DNA of 7,590 nucleotides from Flavobacteriaceae bacterium (GTDB lineage Bacteria > Bacteroidota > Bacteroidia > Flavobacteriales > Flavobacteriaceae), in contig PATA01000014.1 of assembly GCA_002713495.1 (NCBI GenBank), positions 94,789 to 102,378 on the forward strand. The letters are read 5' to 3'. Below the pieces are notes generated by a model. It saw only the letters and a list, made by a program, of their open reading frames with translations, was not told the origin of the DNA and made no database searches. Position 1 is the stretch's first letter, and every line of letters begins with the position of its first letter. Below, piece by piece: positions 5,471 through 7,590 of the stretch. The position numbers were made by a program, and so were the translations under genes.

Positions 5471-7240
5471 TTAGGGTCTATGTTGTTTTCCGATTTTTAT
5501 TTTTGATATAAAATAAAATGTTGTTATACCAATTATAAAAGCAATACTTATTTCTAATAATGAAATATTTAAAGGAGGAAGACCAAATTTATTTAATAGA
5601 GAATAAGAAAAAGAACTTATAATAATTGTAAGCGGTGTGATCAATAAAAAAACTATTGATGTGAAAATTAATCTTATAATTTGATCTTTGAGAATTGAAT
5701 CTCGAATTTTCCAATCTGATAAAATTATAATTATTCCTGTTACAAGCGCAAACAAAAAAAATAGGGCACTAATTATAAAAACTCTTTTATTGGTAATTAT
5801 ATATCTTGATATTTTTATTGGATACCCCTCCATTTCAGCAATGGGATCTGAAATCTTAATTTTATCCGTTGAAAATTTTTCTTCAATGACCTTCCATAAA
5901 TCTTTATAACCATTATCATAACCTAAAGCCCAAATACCAACCCCTTTAAGTTTTTTTGAAATGGCAAAATCATATTTTTTTCCTAATGTATAATCATCAT
6001 CAAACCATATTTCTTTTGTAGTCATGTCTGGATAAATAAAATTCATATAATTAGTCATACTTGTTTCGTCAAATATAGGAATGGAAGACGGGTTGAAAAC
6101 TAACTCACTTTTCATTAGGTTCATGACTTCAGAATAAGTGACTTTTCTCTCAATCCTCGATTCAATTTCTCCATTATTATCAATTTGTCCCTCCCACATA
6201 CTTCCATAATATGGAAGTGCAAGAATAGTTTTAGAGACATTTATTCCCTTATTTATATAAAAATCTAAAGTTGATTTTAAACTGAGATTGTTTGATTCTG
6301 ATGATTGTAAGGGTGCAACAGCCCCCTGTTCTTGGTAGACTATGTCATTATTATAGTCATATCCCATTATGACCATTAAGTCGACATGTTTCTGAATTTC
6401 TCTGACATCATAAATTTCTCTTCCATTTAAAGCTGGTAGAGTTACAGAGATAAATGCCTTTTTGTTTAATTTGAAGTCCAGATTCTCACGCATTTCTTTT
6501 ATAAATCTATTAAACTCGGTTCTTTTAAAATAAGGTAAATTTTCAAAATTAATATCCACTCCATCAGCATTTCTATAATTAATTAAGGTTGATACACTAT
6601 CTATAAGGGTGATCCATTTATTCTCATCTTCTAAAAAAATATCATTATTATTTCTACCATGAGAAGAAATAGTCAATAAAACTCTTGTATTTTTTGCCTT
6701 AGCAGAATCAATAAGTTTGGTATTTCTCCATTCTAGAATTTGATCTGGATTTGTATATGATCCCGAAGCAGGATTTACCTTATATGAAAAAAAAGATATA
6801 GTAGATAATAAATCAAATGGATAATTCTTCCAAGCATTACCCATCCAATATGGATGCCATCCAAAAACTTCATTGTTATCCTTAATCTTAAGGAACTCCT
6901 CACCCTCTACATAATATGCTTTTTGAATCGAATCATAATAAAAATTTGTACTTGTCACCAATTGATCTTTTCCGTTTAAAAAATCATACAAATAACCATA
7001 GTTGTTTAGTAATGTTTTTTGTTTAATTGGAGCATACAATGTTGAATCGGTTGAAGCCAACTGTTCATTATTATTTTTTATACCAAAAGATTTTTTTGCA
7101 TCATTGAAGACTCGATCAAAAACTCTAACCTCTGATTGTGTTCTTCTTACACTTGTTTTAACTCTCATTATTTCTCTTCTACATGAGTTAAAAAAAATCA
7201 TTGCTATTATAAACAATATTATGTGTATTTGTCTAACCAT
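5471..7240 (-). CDS. membrane-anchored GH18-like glycosidase lipoprotein
   Basis: This 589-residue protein starts at ATG 7240-7238; a GTG codon directly before it is also possible. Residues 1-20 are a lipoprotein-type signal (hydrophobic IHIILFIIAMIFF, then NSC), with Cys20 as the likely lipidation site, followed by basic residues. Residues about 125-450 form a GH18 barrel: VFGWHPYW at its start, the catalytic-loop motif DGVDINFEN (226-234) with Glu233 as the predicted acid, MVIMGYDY (289-296), and KGVGIWALGYDNG near its end. The third Asp of DxxDxDxE is Asn231. Three membrane helices follow (about 487-508, 521-548 and 558-580). Positive charges between helices 1 and 2 and at the C-terminus fit a periplasmic enzyme domain and a cytoplasmic tail, so the protein would be held in the inner membrane at both ends. 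GH18 enzymes cut beta-1,4 links next to N-acetylglucosamine (chitin or peptidoglycan). The substrate here is unknown; a cell-wall target is inferred from the periplasmic placement. Confidence 0.8.
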   Translation of the reverse strand: MVRQIHIILFIIAMIFFNSCRREIMRVKTSVRRTQSEVRVFDRVFNDAKKSFGIKNNNEQLASTDSTLYAPIKQKTLLNNYGYLYDFLNGKDQLVTSTNFYYDSIQKAYYVEGEEFLKIKDNNEVFGWHPYWMGNAWKNYPFDLLSTISFFSYKVNPASGSYTNPDQILEWRNTKLIDSAKAKNTRVLLTISSHGRNNNDIFLEDENKWITLIDSVSTLINYRNADGVDINFENLPYFKRTEFNRFIKEMRENLDFKLNKKAFISVTLPALNGREIYDVREIQKHVDLMVIMGYDYNNDIVYQEQGAVAPLQSSESNNLSLKSTLDFYINKGINVSKTILALPYYGSMWEGQIDNNGEIESRIERKVTYSEVMNLMKSELVFNPSSIPIFDETSMTNYMNFIYPDMTTKEIWFDDDYTLGKKYDFAISKKLKGVGIWALGYDNGYKDLWKVIEEKFSTDKIKISDPIAEMEGYPIKISRYIITNKRVFIISALFFLFALVTGIIIILSDWKIRDSILKDQIIRLIFTSIVFLLITPLTIIISSFSYSLLNKFGLPPLNISLLEISIAFIIGITTFYFISKIKIGKQHRP

Positions 7241-7246
7241 CACATA

Positions 7247-7590
7247 CTAATATTTCACTATTCTTATAAAGTTATTTAAAATAGGCACCTCTACCTCAAC
7301 CAATCTAACTCTTGAAATAACCTTTAATAGTTTATAATTTACATCAAAATCATATAACTTGGAATAATTTTTCAAATTTAAAAACCCCTTATTAAATTTT
7401 TTCAAACTTAAAGAATCCTCTATAAAAAAGTTGAAGTTTTTTTCGGAATTTAAACTAGGAGTTGCATCGTAAACTAACTCTAAAGAAGTCTCAACAAAGG
7501 GGTTTTTTGTTATGGGTAAATAATTTTTTCTGTTTTTATTACCTAATTCTGACTTTGCAAATAAAATTAACGGATCCTCTTCGTTAGATT
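7247..7590 (-). CDS. 3' end of an unrecognised gene (partial)
   Basis: The minus strand is open from the window edge to a TAG at 7249-7247, giving 113 codons (begins SNEEDPLILFAKSELG, ends NNFIRIVKY). The other two minus frames hit stops within the first 30 bases, and the composition (Lys/Asn/Leu-rich, no Cys) resembles neighbouring proteins, so it is probably coding. The visible part has no membrane helix and no motif I recognise. The start lies beyond the right edge. The stop is six bases before the ATG of the GH18-like gene and in the same reading frame, so it is probably the preceding member of the same operon. Whether it belongs to the injection system cannot be told from this fragment. 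Confidence 0.6.
   Translation of the reverse strand, partial: SNEEDPLILFAKSELGNKNRKNYLPITKNPFVETSLELVYDATPSLNSEKNFNFFIEDSLSLKKFNKGFLNLKNYSKLYDFDVNYKLLKVISRVRLVEVEVPILNNFIRIVKY

Noticed and set aside
5688..5909. 73-codon plus-strand open frame with hydrophobic stretches
   Set aside because: It is antisense to the membrane-helix part of the GH18-like gene; the composition follows from the codons on the real strand.
7002..7250. 82-codon plus-strand open frame with a hydrophobic end
   Set aside because: It is antisense to the signal and N-terminal part of the GH18-like lipoprotein, with no independent support.
1..7590. tRNA, rRNA, CRISPR array, insertion sequence or toxin/cargo gene
   Set aside because: No cloverleaf, spaced repeats, transposase frame or terminal repeats were seen, and every sizeable open region is accounted for by the genes listed.

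Overview
The window is AT-rich (roughly 30% GC by eye) and every gene lies on the minus strand, so transcription runs from high to low coordinates. Very short or overlapping gene junctions, A/T-rich translation starts without clear Shine-Dalgarno sites, and a TAnnTTTG-type promoter before the sheath gene all point to a member of the Bacteroidota. The genes are part of a contractile injection system (CIS) of the extracellular, phage-tail-like Afp/PVC/MAC/AlgoCIS lineage. I recognised them from sequence features of the families; no database search was run.

In transcription order (right to left) the layout is as follows. (1) The 3' end of an unrecognised gene runs off the right edge. (2) A GH18-type glycosidase homologue carries an N-terminal lipoprotein-type signal and three C-terminal membrane helices. 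(3) A 76-residue protein has two membrane helices. (4) A DUF4255 protein is the likely Afp16/Pvc16-type tube terminator. (5) A 282-residue protein of unknown function starts with GTG inside the end of the terminator gene. These five are packed at +6, +11, 0 and -8 bases. A 129-base gap with a candidate promoter follows, then (6) the contractile sheath and (7) the main inner-tube protein. After a 191-base gap holding an intrinsic-terminator-like hairpin come (8) a divergent second tube protein (Afp5-like), (9) a small DUF5908/Afp6-like protein, (10) a LysM baseplate protein (Afp7-like) and (11) the first 38 codons of a VgrG-like spike protein (Afp8-like), which runs off the left edge. Genes 8 to 11 are separated by exactly two bases each.

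Together the genes encode the tail shaft (tube, sheath, terminator) and the start of the baseplate and spike. The remaining expected parts (gp25-like, PAAR, gp6-like wedge, AAA+ ATPase, fibre and cargo) would lie to the left of the window and are not visible. The promoter before sheath/tube and the terminator-like hairpin after tube fit high output of the two polymer subunits and lower output of baseplate proteins. The least explained part is the membrane module at the front: a membrane-tethered GH18-like enzyme and a two-helix membrane protein joined to the terminator gene. It may serve envelope passage, release by lysis, or membrane docking of the particle.
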